From Bacteroidota bacterium (GTDB lineage Bacteria > Bacteroidota > Bacteroidia > AKYH767-A > OLB10): a DNA stretch of 64,000 nucleotides. The notes below the pieces were generated by a model. That model saw only the letters and a program-made list of their open reading frames with translations. It made no database searches and was not told the origin of the DNA. This document shows, one piece after another, positions 21,472 through 32,418 of this stretch; positions within the stretch are counted from its first letter, which is position 1; every line of letters starts with the position of its first letter. The stretch lies in the NCBI GenBank assembly GCA_016714005.1, contig JADJOA010000002.1, positions 620,001 to 684,000 of the forward strand, given 5' to 3'. Made by a program: the position numbers and the translations under genes.

Positions 21472-22729
21472 TTAATCTAACTTGACTATGCGTTCAAAAT
21501 AACTTTCTCCGCTTTTAGCAACAACCTCCACAAAAAAAAACTCCGCAATCCCATTCACTCAAATCAATTTTATTATTACCCACAGAAGTTTGTTTCGAAT
21601 AAACAATTCTACCGCTTACATCATAAATTTTAATTGTAGTAAAAGTTTCTTCAGCTTTAAAAAATAAATCCCCGGTTGTTGGGTTGGGGTATAAAAGAAT
21701 ACTTCCTGAATTGTTGATTGAATGAGTTGAAGAAAGCAACGTCTCATCAAACCTAACCACTCCATTGCTTGCAGTGCCCATCCATACCACGTTACTATTG
21801 TCAACTGTAAGCGATTGTATGTGGTTATCGGGAATTAAAGAATTTGAAGTTGTGTATGCGCTAAAACTTGCTCCTGTTTTTTTTATTAATCCGTTATCAA
21901 TACTACCTATCCACAAAATACTTTCTGTATCATTAAAATGTACAGCGCTTAAATTAGGACTGGGTATGGTTGATATACCTGGATGATACCAAAACCAACC
22001 AAACTGTCCTCTATACGCTGCAAGTCCATCGGCTGCAGTGGCAAACCAAACGTTACCAAGAGAATCCTCAGCTAAGTCTAATTGCGTATTATCGGGTATA
22101 CCGCTGCCGTTAGCTATAGTGAGCACATCTTTAATAGTATCGTTAGCAAAAATGATAAGCCCGCCATTTAATGTTCCAATAATTTTTTGGTTGTTAGTGC
22201 GTACATGTATGGATGCAATATTTGCAGTTATAAGAATTGAATTAGCAGGAGTAAATGTCACCCAATTGCTAATCATGTCAAATTTGGCAATTCCATTTTG
22301 TGTTCCAATCCATAAAAAGCCTGTAGTATCAACTTCAAGCGCTTTTACATAATTGGCAGGTAAAGATGAATTGGATGTGTTATAAGTAGTCCAGTTTGTT
22401 CCGTCAAATTTTGTTAATCCTCCGCTAAGAGTTCCAATCCATGCGTTGTTATTGCTGTCAAAAGTGATGGCTCGTATGGCATTGTCCGGCAAGCCTGAAT
22501 TGGTGGTAAAATAGACAGTCCAGTTTACGTCATCAAAAATGGCAAGACCGTAATCTGTACCAATCCATTTTCTGTTTAGCGCATCAATCTCAATACAACG
22601 CACAGAGTTTTCGGGCAGTGGAGAATTTGTAAAAGAATAATTTGTCCATGCAGTTTGCGCCAAACAATTAACGTTGACAACCAGCACAAGCAATAAAACC
22701 GTAATCGGTTGAATTTTTTTTATCATCAT
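21472..22729 (-). CDS. Secreted beta-propeller protein with T9SS type A tail (one frameshift near the end)
   Basis: A Sec signal peptide (residues 1-25, ending NCLAQ) is followed by about seven repeats of the two-component-regulator propeller type, each with a WIGT or WFAT strand (RKWIGTDYGLAIF, NAWIGTLSGGLTKF, FLWIGTQNGIAKF and so on). The T9SS sorting domain starts near residue 340 (SGSILLYPNPTTGDLFF). A T-run shift at about 21530 hides the true C-terminus, which reads FVEVVAKSGESYFERIVKLD with a stop at 21472. No kinase domain follows the propeller, so this is probably a surface protein rather than a sensor. Confidence 0.85.
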
Positions 22730-22731
22730 CT

Positions 22732-22739
22732 CAAAAATA
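22732..22739 (-). promoter_or_regulatory. Possible promoter -7 element before the propeller gene
   Basis: On the minus strand TATTTTTG, an exact TAnnTTTG match, just two bases before the ATG at 22729, suggesting a nearly leaderless transcript or a later start at the second Met. Confidence 0.3.
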
Positions 22740-22794
22740 TAATTCTTTCAATGCTATACGAAAGCACTGTTAAAACGTTTCTCAATTTTTACAA

Positions 22795-22821
22795 AACAAA
22801 AACCCGCTTTTAAGGGCGGGT
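22795..22821 (-). terminator. Rho-independent terminator after the lysyl-oxidase-like T9SS gene
   Basis: The hairpin stem ACCCGC (22802-22807) pairs with GCGGGT (22816-22821). On the minus strand it is followed by TTTTTGTTTT. It lies 28 bases past the stop at 22850 and before the next minus-strand gene. Confidence 0.75.
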
Positions 22822-22849
22822 CTTAGCTTAAGTTGGTTAACAGGATACT

Positions 22850-25800
22850 TTATTCAATTATTATTCTTTTTACTACTGGCTGATTAAACGCATCTTTTAC
22901 AACCACCATATAAATTCCGGAAGCTAATTGATTTCTTTCAAAGACAATTTCGCTGCTTGAAACACTTGATATTTTTTAACAATATTTCCAATGGTGTTTA
23001 GCACAGTTACTGAAGTTGATTTTAAATCGGCTGCATGTGACAAAGTAATTTTTGTTGAGTTGGTAAATGGATTTGGCATAACCTCAAAACCAAATTTATC
23101 CTCTGTAGAAATCAATTCACCATCGGCACCCATGCGGCAGTTAACAGTTACAGCCACAGCAGTAGAATATTTAGAACAATTATTTGCAGTTTCTTTAACC
23201 CTATACGAGCCGGCTGTTGAAACAACTAACGATTGATTTTGTGCCCCTGATATGTTTATGCCGTTTTTCTGCCATTGATAAACAACACCTGCAAAATTAT
23301 TTGCTGTTAATGTGGCTGTCTGCCCGGCACAAAAAATAACCGGTCCGGCAGGAGTTACTACTGGAGTAGGATTATTGGTTACACTTAATGCTGCAATGTT
23401 AGAGGTTGTAGTACAAACACCACCTTGCGTTAGCACTGCATAATAGCTGCCATACGATGAAGTATTAAGACTTGAATTTGTTGCACCGGCTATTGCTGCC
23501 CCGTTTCTGTACCATTGATAAATAATATTAACACCAGTATTTGCAGTATAAGTTGTAGCGCTACCCGCACAAATGGTCGTGGTACCGGCAGGTGCTATTG
23601 TAGCACTTAAAGCAGAAATATTAATAGTTGTAGCTGCTGAAGTTGCATTGCCGCATGACGATGTAATAGCAACCGAGTAATTTCCGGATGCAGTTGCATT
23701 AAATGTTGGGGCTGTGGCATTGTTTATATTACTTCCATTTAACAACCATTGGTATTGATAGCCACTTCCTGTATTTGCAGCCAATGCAACAGATGACCCA
23801 TTACAAATAGTAATTGAACCTGATGGAGAAACGGTTGCATTTATAGCACCAACCGTAACAGCTATGCTATTGGATGGAATTGATCCGCATGATGCAGAAA
23901 CCACACAAGTATAATTTCCTGTTGCCGTAGCATTATATGACGAATTGCTTGCTCCAGAAATATTAACTGAGTTATTCTGCCATTGGTAATTATATCCAGG
24001 TACAGCATTAACCACACTAAGATTAACAGAGCCTCCAATGCAAAAAGTGGTAGAGCCATTAGCAGAAATACTCGCGCTTAAAGAGGTAGCTGCTGCATTT
24101 ACAATTACTCCGGGGGCATACTTACTGCATCCGTTTGCAGTTTGTTTAACACGATAAGTTCCGGATGTATTGGCAGTGTATGTTTGTAAAGTGGCTCCTG
24201 CAATATCTGTAGAATTTTTTTGCCATTGAAATGAGATGCCTGAAAATGTATTTGAGGTAAGCACCACCGAACCACCACTGCAAAAACTTAATGGAGTGCT
24301 ATTACTAATTGCAGGCGTTGGGTTATTTATTTGTGTAACACTAATTGAGTTTGAGGCACCTGAGCATCCTGCATTTGTCACATAGCAGTAATAGTTGCCA
24401 TTTGAGTTTGCATTGAATGATGCTGAGTTTGCACCCGAAATTAAAACACCGTTTCTATACCATTGATAACTACCTAAAGTTTGTGCACTTAAAACAACAC
24501 CGGCAGTACCGGCACAAAAACTTGTTCCGTTAGGTGCAGTAATAGATGGAGTTCCCCCACCTATGGTTAATTGTGCAAGAGATGATTCATTGTTACAGCC
24601 ATTGGCATCAGTAACATAAACACTATAGTTCCCTGATGCACTTGCAGTGTATGTAGCTGATGTAGCGCCTGAGATATTCGCACCATTAAACTTCCATTGA
24701 ATATTTGAACCTGAAGTTGCAGCATTTAAAACCACAGGGCTGCAACTTGAAATTGTACCAGATGGTGAAACGCTAACATTTGGTAACTGATTAACTGTAA
24801 CTGTAACCTGTGCAGTATTTGTACAACCGCTTTGAGTTCCGGTTATAAGGTAGGTTTGAGTTGACAATGGATTTGCAATAACGGTACTCCCTGTAGTTGT
24901 ATTTAATCCGGTGGCTGGAGACCATGAATAAGTTGTAGCTCCGCTTGCCGTTAAATTGGTGGAAGCACCAGCACAAATTGAAACATTACTTCCACCTGAA
25001 ACTACAGGCAATGGAGTAACATTTACTGTAATTGTTTTAGTATCGGTACAGCCGTTTGTTGTTCCAACCACAGTATACGTTTGTGTTGATGACGGATTAG
25101 CAGTAACTGTACTTCCCGTTGTAGTATTTAATCCTGTTGAAGGGCTCCATGTATAAGTAGTTGCTCCAGAAGCAGTAAGCGTAGTTGATACACCCTGGCA
25201 AATTGAAGTGTTTCCATTTAACTGAACATTAGGATTAGACACATTTACAGTAACACTGTTGCTACCTGCACATCCCGTTCCGCTTTCCGTTGCTGTTACT
25301 GTATAGGTAGTAGTTTGTGTTGGAGAGTCAGAAGTGTTTGCAGTTGATGCACTAAAACCTGATGGGTTTGATGTCCATACATAATTTATTGTTGTTGCAA
25401 CAGTATTGTTTAATGTCAGTGTCCAGCTATTAATAGCACCCACATCATTTGAGGCTCTGTCGTAAACCCTTAAAGACCACGTTCCGTTTGCATTACCGCT
25501 AAAGTTTGCAAAGTTACCTTCCGGAACAAAAGTGCCTGTAAAAGGTGCCGCAGAAGAAGAAACAAAGTTGGCGCCACTCATAGTAAATACTGTGTTGGTG
25601 TAGTTATCTCCACTGCCGCCTCTTCTGTTTGATAATAACTGATAAGCGCCATTAGGAGCATACAATCTCAATTCAATATCTCCTGTATAAGGGTGAGTAA
25701 TATTTACAGTTGCAGATACAACGGTTGATGAACTTATGGTTGAAGGACTTATGCCTGAAACAGTAACAGCAGAAGTAACACCTGTAGTGTTGTTGTCAGG

Positions 25801-27039
25801 AATGTTGAATGTGCTGTTATTACTAAAATTTGCAGTTTGAGTTGCAGTACCAGAACCTGTTGCAGTAGAAGTTAAATTTACAGAAGTGCCTGCACAAATT
25901 GAAGCAGCACTTGTACTTGCAGTTACAGGCATTGAACTAACCGTAACAGTTACAGGAACAGAAGTGGTTGCACAAGATGATGCATTATTTACAGTACAAC
26001 TATATGAACCCGATGCAGAAACTGTAATTGATTGTGTGGTTGCACCATTCGACCACAAATAATCAGATGCAGCGCTTGCAGTTAAGGTTACACTGCCCCC
26101 GTTACAAAGTGTTGTTGGACCGCTTGATGTAATGGTAGGAACAAGCCCTCCCTGTTTGGTTAATGTAACAGGCACTGCTGTTACGTTGTTATTATCATTT
26201 TCCTCTACAAAAACGTTGTAAGGGTCTTGCTGGCATACTATGTAGTAATTGCCATTACAAGTTCCGGGAGGAATATTAATCCACATACCATCTAAGTGCT
26301 GGTAATAAATATCTTCATAACCAGCGGTAATTCCCTGACTGGTTGATGAGCATGAAAAATTTCCACCTCCTAAACCAACGTTGGGTGTATTTGTAAGTAC
26401 ATTTCCATTATCATCTTCGCAATGCCCGTTGTAGGCCGCGCATGATCCAAAGTCCATTAAACAAAATGCAAGTTTGGCTCCGTTACCGACAATAGGCCAG
26501 TTTAAAGGGTTTGGATCGGTTGTGGCTGTGCGTAATGTATAAATGCCCCAGTTGTCAACATGCATGTGGCCATGTGATGCATGGTAAGTCATTGATCCGG
26601 CAGGGCGATCGTAATATGACATTACATTACCATTTTTATGATATATTCTTTGCTTTACCAAAACCTTGGTTGGTGTAATACCATCGGCACAATATTGTGG
26701 TATGGTAGTAGGGCTGCTTGCATTAAGTGTATCGGTACCGCAAACATATTGTACGCTTGCCACTGCATGTAATGGACCATGACCAATGTTAGGAGTAGCA
26801 ACAGAAATTCTTAAACGACCGTTGTTTGCGCCATTCCCGCTCTGCGAATATTCAATTACTCCCTGAGAATTGCCGTACAGAGTTAAAGGAGGTTTTGCAG
26901 CCTTAATATCTGGCAACAAATCGCAATTGGTGCCGCCACCGTTGCAAACGCAACCCGTAGCATTGGTTAAAGTACATTGAGCCGTAACTGACGATACAGA
27001 TGAAACGATTAGAATAATTAAAAGATAAATTTTTCTCAT
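22850..27039 (-). CDS. T9SS-secreted lysyl-oxidase-like protein with P-domain and Ig-like repeats (one frameshift near the end)
   Basis: About 1395 residues. A signal peptide (1-20) precedes a lysyl-oxidase-like domain (about 45-293). The His pattern at residues 153-160 (HASHGHMH, spacing 0/+3/+5/+7) matches the copper site of lysyl oxidases, where the equivalent is HxCHxHYH; downstream ITAGYEDIYYQHLDGMWINI and a DNNN end also fit bacterial members. Next come an Ig-like domain, a proprotein-convertase P-domain (about 390-550) and about nine Ig-like repeats of roughly 85 residues. The T9SS tail begins EVMPNPFTNSTKITL. A shift near 22940 hides the C-terminus, which reads LASGIYMVVVKDAFNQPVVK and stops at 22850. 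A secreted amine-oxidising role is inferred, not shown. Confidence 0.82.
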
Positions 27040-27191
27040 AAAACGATTAAGTATGTTGGTATAGTGATTTTTTGTAAATGAATGTGCAATATATTTTTAA
27101 CAGAACCGATAACCTTATTGATTAAGCAAATTGTACAATAGGAGTGGCGAATCGATAAATTTCAAGGGTGAAAATAGGTGGAATTTTCTCA

Positions 27192-27677
27192 TCAATTAAG
27201 CCCCTGGAGTTTTTTTAAGGCATTAAAAAATTCTTCCTTTTTTTGGGTTCCTATTTTATATGCAACTCCCTCCTTATCTGTAAGTAATAACGCATCATTA
27301 CCCGATGTATAAAACCTGATGGTTCCTTTTATATGAAGGTTGTAAACAGGATTATTTAACATGTGTTTGCTGTACTCGCTTTTTTCAAATTTAACAATGT
27401 TTTGCAAATCAATTTTCACCTTTTTAGTTGACCACAATCCATCCAACTCAATTCTGCCCGGGTAAACCGTTGTTTTAAGATGAAGCACAAAAAGAGTTAT
27501 TATGGACACTACCAAAACGACCACGCCAAGTAAAAAAAGCAAGTCTGCATTTTGTTCCCTGTCTTCGGTATAATAGTAAGCCACAAAGCAAAAAATTGCC
27601 AGAATCATTCGCCTTAAAATGGAATACTTATTAAATCCTAAGTATTGCTTTTCCTCAAATAATACCAGTTCACTCAT
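27192..27677 (-). CDS. Membrane protein with a PH-like C-terminal part, unknown function
   Basis: A start at 27677 (MSELVLFEEKQY) gives 161 residues; its ATG overlaps the tilS stop, indicating translational coupling. Two hydrophobic segments (MILAIFCFVAYYYT and LLFLLGVVVLVVSIITLFVLHL) precede a hydrophilic, strand-rich part with RIELDGLWSTKKVKI and TDKEGVAYKIGT, which looks like the small PH-like membrane proteins of Bacteroidota. Function is unknown. Confidence 0.75.
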   Translation of the reverse strand: MSELVLFEEKQYLGFNKYSILRRMILAIFCFVAYYYTEDREQNADLLFLLGVVVLVVSIITLFVLHLKTTVYPGRIELDGLWSTKKVKIDLQNIVKFEKSEYSKHMLNNPVYNLHIKGTIRFYTSGNDALLLTDKEGVAYKIGTQKKEEFFNALKKLQGLN

Positions 27678-29013
27678 CAGGCTTAAATTCAAATTTATAA
27701 ATGGACCATGTGCGATCGGTTACTTTAAACTTCTCGCTTATACGTTCGCCCATAACCCACGCAATTTGTTTATCGCATAAAAGTAACAATTGTTTTTCTT
27801 TTTGAAGCGATGAAAATTTTTTGTCGGTATAATAATCACTGATTAGTTTTTTCCCTTTCATCCCAATGGGGTAGAAAAAATCTCCTGCTTTAAAAGTGCG
27901 TATTGTAAGCGGGAACGTCAATTCATTAGCATCAAAATAGGCGATGTCTTTTATCTTATTGCTTTTAATATCAGACATGCTCACCTGGGTTACTCTAACC
28001 TTTTTTATTTGAACATAAAAATGGCTGAAATGAAATGTGCCCGTCTTTTTTATTGTAATATCTATTTCCGGGCGAATTTTAATTTCCACAATAGTCCAAA
28101 CGTCACGGTCTATGTATAGTTTGTGTGTTGGAGATAAAAAAAACTTTCCGGGTTTTAAATTTGATGAGTACAATTTATGAATTGTATCGGGTGAGAAATT
28201 AAATCCCTTAAAAACTTCAAACCAGATAGCTTCATCCAATTTCAACGACTTTAATCCCTTTGCATGTACAATCACCCCATCTTTTGTTTTTTTTAAAAAA
28301 AACTTTGTAATGTTAAAAGCGTATTGGCTAATAACATCATTTGCGCCTGCTAATATTTGCGAATAACTTGAAAAAGCCTGCTCAACAGATGGGTTAATTT
28401 CTTTCAATACAGGCAATACATGATGGCGTAGTTTGTTTCTTACATAGCTATCGGAAGTATTGCTGCTGTCCTCTCTCCATTTTAGTTTTTCGGTATTGCA
28501 GTAGTTTTCAATTTCTTTTCTTGTAAAATTTAAAAGCGGACGTATTATATTTTTATTTCTTGTTGGGATACCCTGTAAACTTGTTAATCCTGCTCCTCTT
28601 AAAATATTAATTAAAATGGTTTCAACATTGTCAGTTGCATGATGTGCAGTGGCTATATACTTAAATTTGTGTTTAGCTCTAATTTCTTCAAAAAATTTAT
28701 AACGAAGTTCGCGCGCTGACATTTGTATGCTCAGCCCGTTTTCTTTGGCATGTTTTCGTGTATTAAATCGTTCAATAAAAATTTGGCACCCATATTTTTT
28801 TGCTAATGCTGCTACAAACATTTCATCGGCATCTGATTCAGAGCCACGCAACTGAAAATTACAATGCGTAATAGCAAACTTAAAGCCTGTTTTGCTAAGT
28901 AAATGAAGCAGTACAATTGAATCAATACCTCCGCTAACAGCAACTAAGATCGGTTCGGTTTTTTTAAACAGTTTGTTTTCGTTTACAAAGGACTGAAATC
29001 TTTTTTCCATCAA
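27670..29013 (-). CDS. tilS: tRNA(Ile)-lysidine synthase
   Basis: An intact 447-residue N-type ATP pyrophosphatase that changes C34 of tRNA-Ile(CAU) to lysidine so that it reads AUA. The PP-loop VSGGIDSIVLLHLL is at residues 25-38, followed by HCNFQLRGSESDADE, TAHHATDNVETILINILRGA, and the RPLLNFTRKEIENYC segment; the C-terminal TilS domain has FKAGDFFYPIGMKGKKL. The gene is essential in most bacteria. It follows pabB with no gap and overlaps the next gene by a few bases, forming an operon with them. Confidence 0.96.
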   Translation of the reverse strand: MMEKRFQSFVNENKLFKKTEPILVAVSGGIDSIVLLHLLSKTGFKFAITHCNFQLRGSESDADEMFVAALAKKYGCQIFIERFNTRKHAKENGLSIQMSARELRYKFFEEIRAKHKFKYIATAHHATDNVETILINILRGAGLTSLQGIPTRNKNIIRPLLNFTRKEIENYCNTEKLKWREDSSNTSDSYVRNKLRHHVLPVLKEINPSVEQAFSSYSQILAGANDVISQYAFNITKFFLKKTKDGVIVHAKGLKSLKLDEAIWFEVFKGFNFSPDTIHKLYSSNLKPGKFFLSPTHKLYIDRDVWTIVEIKIRPEIDITIKKTGTFHFSHFYVQIKKVRVTQVSMSDIKSNKIKDIAYFDANELTFPLTIRTFKAGDFFYPIGMKGKKLISDYYTDKKFSSLQKEKQLLLLCDKQIAWVMGERISEKFKVTDRTWSIYKFEFKPDE

Positions 29014-30306
29014 TTAAAATAATTGTAAAGCCTCCTGCATAGCTTTCAGTTTCAGTAAAGTTTCTTCGTATTCCTGTTCGGCATTACTGTTTATGGTAAT
29101 TGCTCCCCCGGTTTGTACTGATACATTTTTTTTTTTTGCGTCAAATAAAATACTCCTTATCACCACATTAAAATCAAAATCGCCATCAGGGTCAATGTAG
29201 CCAACCGTGCCGCTAAAAAGTCCGCGTTTGGTTTCTTCAAACTCATCAATCAGTTGCATGGCTTTAATTTTAGGGGCGCCTGTCATGCTCCCCATTGGGA
29301 ATGCTGCATGAATAATGTCTGTGAAAGCTATCTGTTTGTTCACCTCACAACTTACAGTAGAAATCATTTGATGCACTGTGCTAAAACTATAAATGCCAAA
29401 TAACTCTTCTACATTTACAGACGAAAGTTCTGCTATCCGCGACAAATCATTTCTTACCAAATCTACAATCATTACGTTTTCTACACGTTCCTTATCGCTA
29501 TTAAGCAACTGATGTTTTAACTGTTCGTCCTCTACAGCATTGTTTCCTCGCTTAACGGTTCCTTTAATTGGTTGTGAGTAAATTTTATTACTCCGCTTGC
29601 ACAAATATCTTTCGGGGCTTGAACTGATTAAATATTTATCTCCTGTTTTTACATAACACGAAAATGGTGCAGGAGATAAGCTTTGCAGTTTCCAAAAAAC
29701 TTTTTCCGGGTTTATGATAATGTCTTCAGCAAAAAACTCGTTGCAAAAAGTCATTTCATAAATGTTACCAAGTTGAATGTGTTTTTTTATGGCTTCAATT
29801 TTTTGCAGATATTTTTCTTTGTCAATTTTAGGTTTTAATCCACTAACTCCCCCAAACAAAATTTCACATTCGTTGGCAAAAAAATATTTTTCGAAGTCGG
29901 TTGTTTCATATTCAGCATTGCCATAATTATAAACCAATTGCTCATCTCCTATAATTTTTACTACCGTTTGCGGAACAATAAAATGTAGTGACGGAAATTG
30001 CACCCTGTATTCATTGGTTGATTTTATATTTTCAATTTCATTCTTTACATCATAAGAAATAAAACCAGCCATCCATTTTCCTTTGTGTTTATCAATAAAT
30101 GCCCGAAGCTTTTCTAAGGAGTTGGCATTTGCTGTAATCTCATCTGCTACACCGCCTGCAAACAAGCAATCAAATTTTGAGAGGTTAAATTTTGTATCAG
30201 TAAACTCATTACTATCAAAATAAAAAAGTGAATTGAAGTGTGCATTGAAATAATGAAACAGTTGCTTTTTTTGAATGGGAACAGATTGATGAAGCACAGA
30301 ATTCAT
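29014..30306 (-). CDS. pabB: Aminodeoxychorismate synthase component I (PabB type)
   Basis: A chorismate-binding enzyme of the TrpE/PabB family. The motif PIKGT near residue 260 (Lys as nucleophile) marks it as PabB rather than TrpE, which has PIAGT. Other conserved segments are GNIYEMTFCNEF, ISSSPERYL, MIVDLVRNDLSRI, FPMGSMTGAPKIKAM and QTGGAITINSNAEQEYEE. It makes 4-amino-4-deoxychorismate for folate with a glutaminase partner that is not in the window. The start at 30306 (MNSVLHQSV) is preferred over 30390, which would overlap the region upstream of the divergent cytochrome gene. It is transcribed together with tilS. Confidence 0.9.
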   Translation of the reverse strand: MNSVLHQSVPIQKKQLFHYFNAHFNSLFYFDSNEFTDTKFNLSKFDCLFAGGVADEITANANSLEKLRAFIDKHKGKWMAGFISYDVKNEIENIKSTNEYRVQFPSLHFIVPQTVVKIIGDEQLVYNYGNAEYETTDFEKYFFANECEILFGGVSGLKPKIDKEKYLQKIEAIKKHIQLGNIYEMTFCNEFFAEDIIINPEKVFWKLQSLSPAPFSCYVKTGDKYLISSSPERYLCKRSNKIYSQPIKGTVKRGNNAVEDEQLKHQLLNSDKERVENVMIVDLVRNDLSRIAELSSVNVEELFGIYSFSTVHQMISTVSCEVNKQIAFTDIIHAAFPMGSMTGAPKIKAMQLIDEFEETKRGLFSGTVGYIDPDGDFDFNVVIRSILFDAKKKNVSVQTGGAITINSNAEQEYEETLLKLKAMQEALQLF

Positions 30307-30408
30307 ATTGCACGAAGTTAGCAAAGTGTTTATAAATGGATGCAGTGAGTAATCACCTTTAAGAAAAAATTTTTTCTTTTGTATAATCAATCTCTAAACC
30401 TCAACAAC

Positions 30409-31343
30409 ATGATACTTAAAATCCTTAAATGGTCAGTTATTGTGCTGGTTTCGCTAATTATTATTTTAGTTGTTACAGTTGCACTCCGTCAAAATTTAAA
30501 ATTTGATGCGCCTTTAGTAGATGTTAAAGCAAGCACAGACAGTACTATTATTGCTAAAGGAGAATATATTTTTTACGGACCCGGACATTGCATGGAATGC
30601 CATTGCAGCTACGAAGATTATAAAAAAGTGGAACTGGGAGAAAGGGTTGCTCCTAAAGGCGGATTTACATACCCATTGCCTATTGGTGTGATAAGAATAC
30701 CCAACATAACTTCTGATAAAGAAACCGGTATTGGAAATATTTCTGATGCAATAATTGCCCGTGCATTGCGCCATGGTGTTGCGCCTGATGGTCATGCTAT
30801 GATAGATTTTATGGCATTTCATAATACAAGTGATGAGGACTTAACGGCTATTATTCTTACTTAAGAACATTGCCTCCGGTAACTAATAAAGTTCCAAAGT
30901 TTGAGCCTAATCTTTTGGGTATGGTGATTAAAGCTTTTATGTTAAAGCCAACTGGACCTACAGGTGAAGTGCCAAAGAGTGTTACCCCATCTGTAACGGC
31001 CGAGTATGGAAAATATTTAGCCAACAGTGTTGCCAACTGCCGTGGTTGTCACACTAACCGCGATTTGCAAACCGGTGCATTTATTGGCGAGGATTATTCC
31101 GGTGGATTTCACATGGATGTGATTGGTAAACCCGGAAATTTTTGTGTGTCCAGAAATCTTACCCCCGATCCTGAAACTGGACATATTTACAACTGGAGCC
31201 AGGAAAAATTTATTGAACGTTTCAGGCAAGGAAAACTTATTCCTGATTCTCCAATGCCGTGGGGTCCGTTTTTAAAATTTAGCGATGATGATTTACGCGC
31301 CATTTACTTATACCTCAAAACACTAAAGCCTGTAAAAAAATAA
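30409..31343 (+). CDS. Membrane-anchored di-heme cytochrome c (one frameshift)
   Basis: An N-terminal membrane anchor (about residues 5-27) is followed by two cytochrome c heme sites: CMECH near residue 61 and CRGCH in the second half. The distal Met ligand candidates are in DGHAMIDFMAFH and DSPMPWGPFLKF. The frame breaks at about 30860 where LTAIISYLRTLPPVTNKVP is expected. Length of about 312 residues suits the two-domain periplasmic cytochromes often paired with dehydrogenases; no dehydrogenase is adjacent, so the electron donor is unknown. It is divergent from pabB. Confidence 0.88.
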
Positions 31344-31385
31344 TCCAGGCCGGTTCTGGTTTCAAAATAGTTTTTTAAACAAAAA

Positions 31386-32044
31386 ATGGAGTTACCCGAT
31401 TTTAAAATAGTTGCCGAGCAACTTGAAAGCCAAGCGGTGAGTTTGGTTTGGTAATTGGCGAAAACATGAATGTGAGTAACGCTTACATGAATAAACTTGC
31501 TATTGATAGTTTGAGTATTTCTGAAAATGATTGTGTGCTTGAGCTTGGCATGGGCAACGGAAAATTTGTAAGCGATATTTTAAACAAACATGAAAGTGTA
31601 AAATACATAGGGCGAGATTTCAGTGATGTAATGGTAGCCGAAGCAAAAAAAATAAATGCCGAATGGGTTAAGGGCGGCAGAGCAAAATTTTATGAAGGTG
31701 TTGCCGATACACTTTCATGGGATACAAAAACCTTCAGTAAAATTTTAACCGTAAACACTATTTACTTTTGGCAGAAACCTGAAATAGAACTACGCGAAAT
31801 AAAACGTGTGTTAACAGATGATGGCTTGTTTGTAATTGGAATAAGACCCAAAGACATTATGCTGAAACTGCCATTTACACAATATGGGTTTAAGCTTTAT
31901 TCTGAAGGAGAATTAAAAAATCTTTTAACTAAAAATGGTTTTAGCATAGTTAGTACTCATTTAGAACAAGAACCTCCGTTTGAAGTTAACGGACAGGAAA
32001 TAGAATTAGAAAGTTTGATATCGGTTTGCAGCAAGCAACACTAA
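31386..32044 (+). CDS. Class I SAM-dependent methyltransferase (one frameshift)
   Basis: The ATG at 31386 opens MELPDFKIVAEQL; after one shift at about 31425 the frame reads KPSGEFGLVIGENMNVSN and continues to the stop. Motif I is VLELGMGNGKF, followed by YIGRDFSDVMV, KILTVNTIYFW and LREIKRVLTDDGLF, the usual order for this fold. About 220 residues. The substrate is unknown; the sequence is of the general methyltransf_11/25 type. It converges on and slightly overlaps the small membrane protein gene. Confidence 0.85.
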
Positions 32045-32418
32045 ATTCTTTTTGCAAACAAAAAATAAATTGTTGCCAATGAAATAAACGGCAACGTACT
32101 CAACACAATTTTTATGTTTTTAGATAGCAGCCCTGCAACCAGTACAAGCAAAACCAAAAGTGCAATTAGTACTATACCTACTACTATTATTTTATAAGAA
32201 TGATTTTTATAAAACACAGCGATCAATAGAAGCAACTGCCCAAGCAAAGGAACAAGTATGGCAGGGTGAGTAAAAGTGCCTGCAAAGTCTTTGTTATTAA
32301 ACAACAAATTGTATTCAACTTCAAATAAAAAAGAAGATTGATTGCTGCCCCATTCTAAATAACAAAATAAAGGAGAAAGGAGTAGCCCAACAACAATTAA
32401 TATTTTAACCGGTTTCAA
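32041..32418 (-). CDS. Small four-segment membrane protein, unknown function
   Basis: A 125-residue hydrophobic protein with about four membrane segments (starting KILIVVGLLLSPLFCYLEW). Its start overlaps the end of the acyltransferase gene by 14 bases, so the two are probably translated together. No family recognised. Its last bases overlap the convergent methyltransferase stop. Confidence 0.6.
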   Translation of the reverse strand: MKPVKILIVVGLLLSPLFCYLEWGSNQSSFLFEVEYNLLFNNKDFAGTFTHPAILVPLLGQLLLLIAVFYKNHSYKIIVVGIVLIALLVLLVLVAGLLSKNIKIVLSTLPFISLATIYFLFAKRI

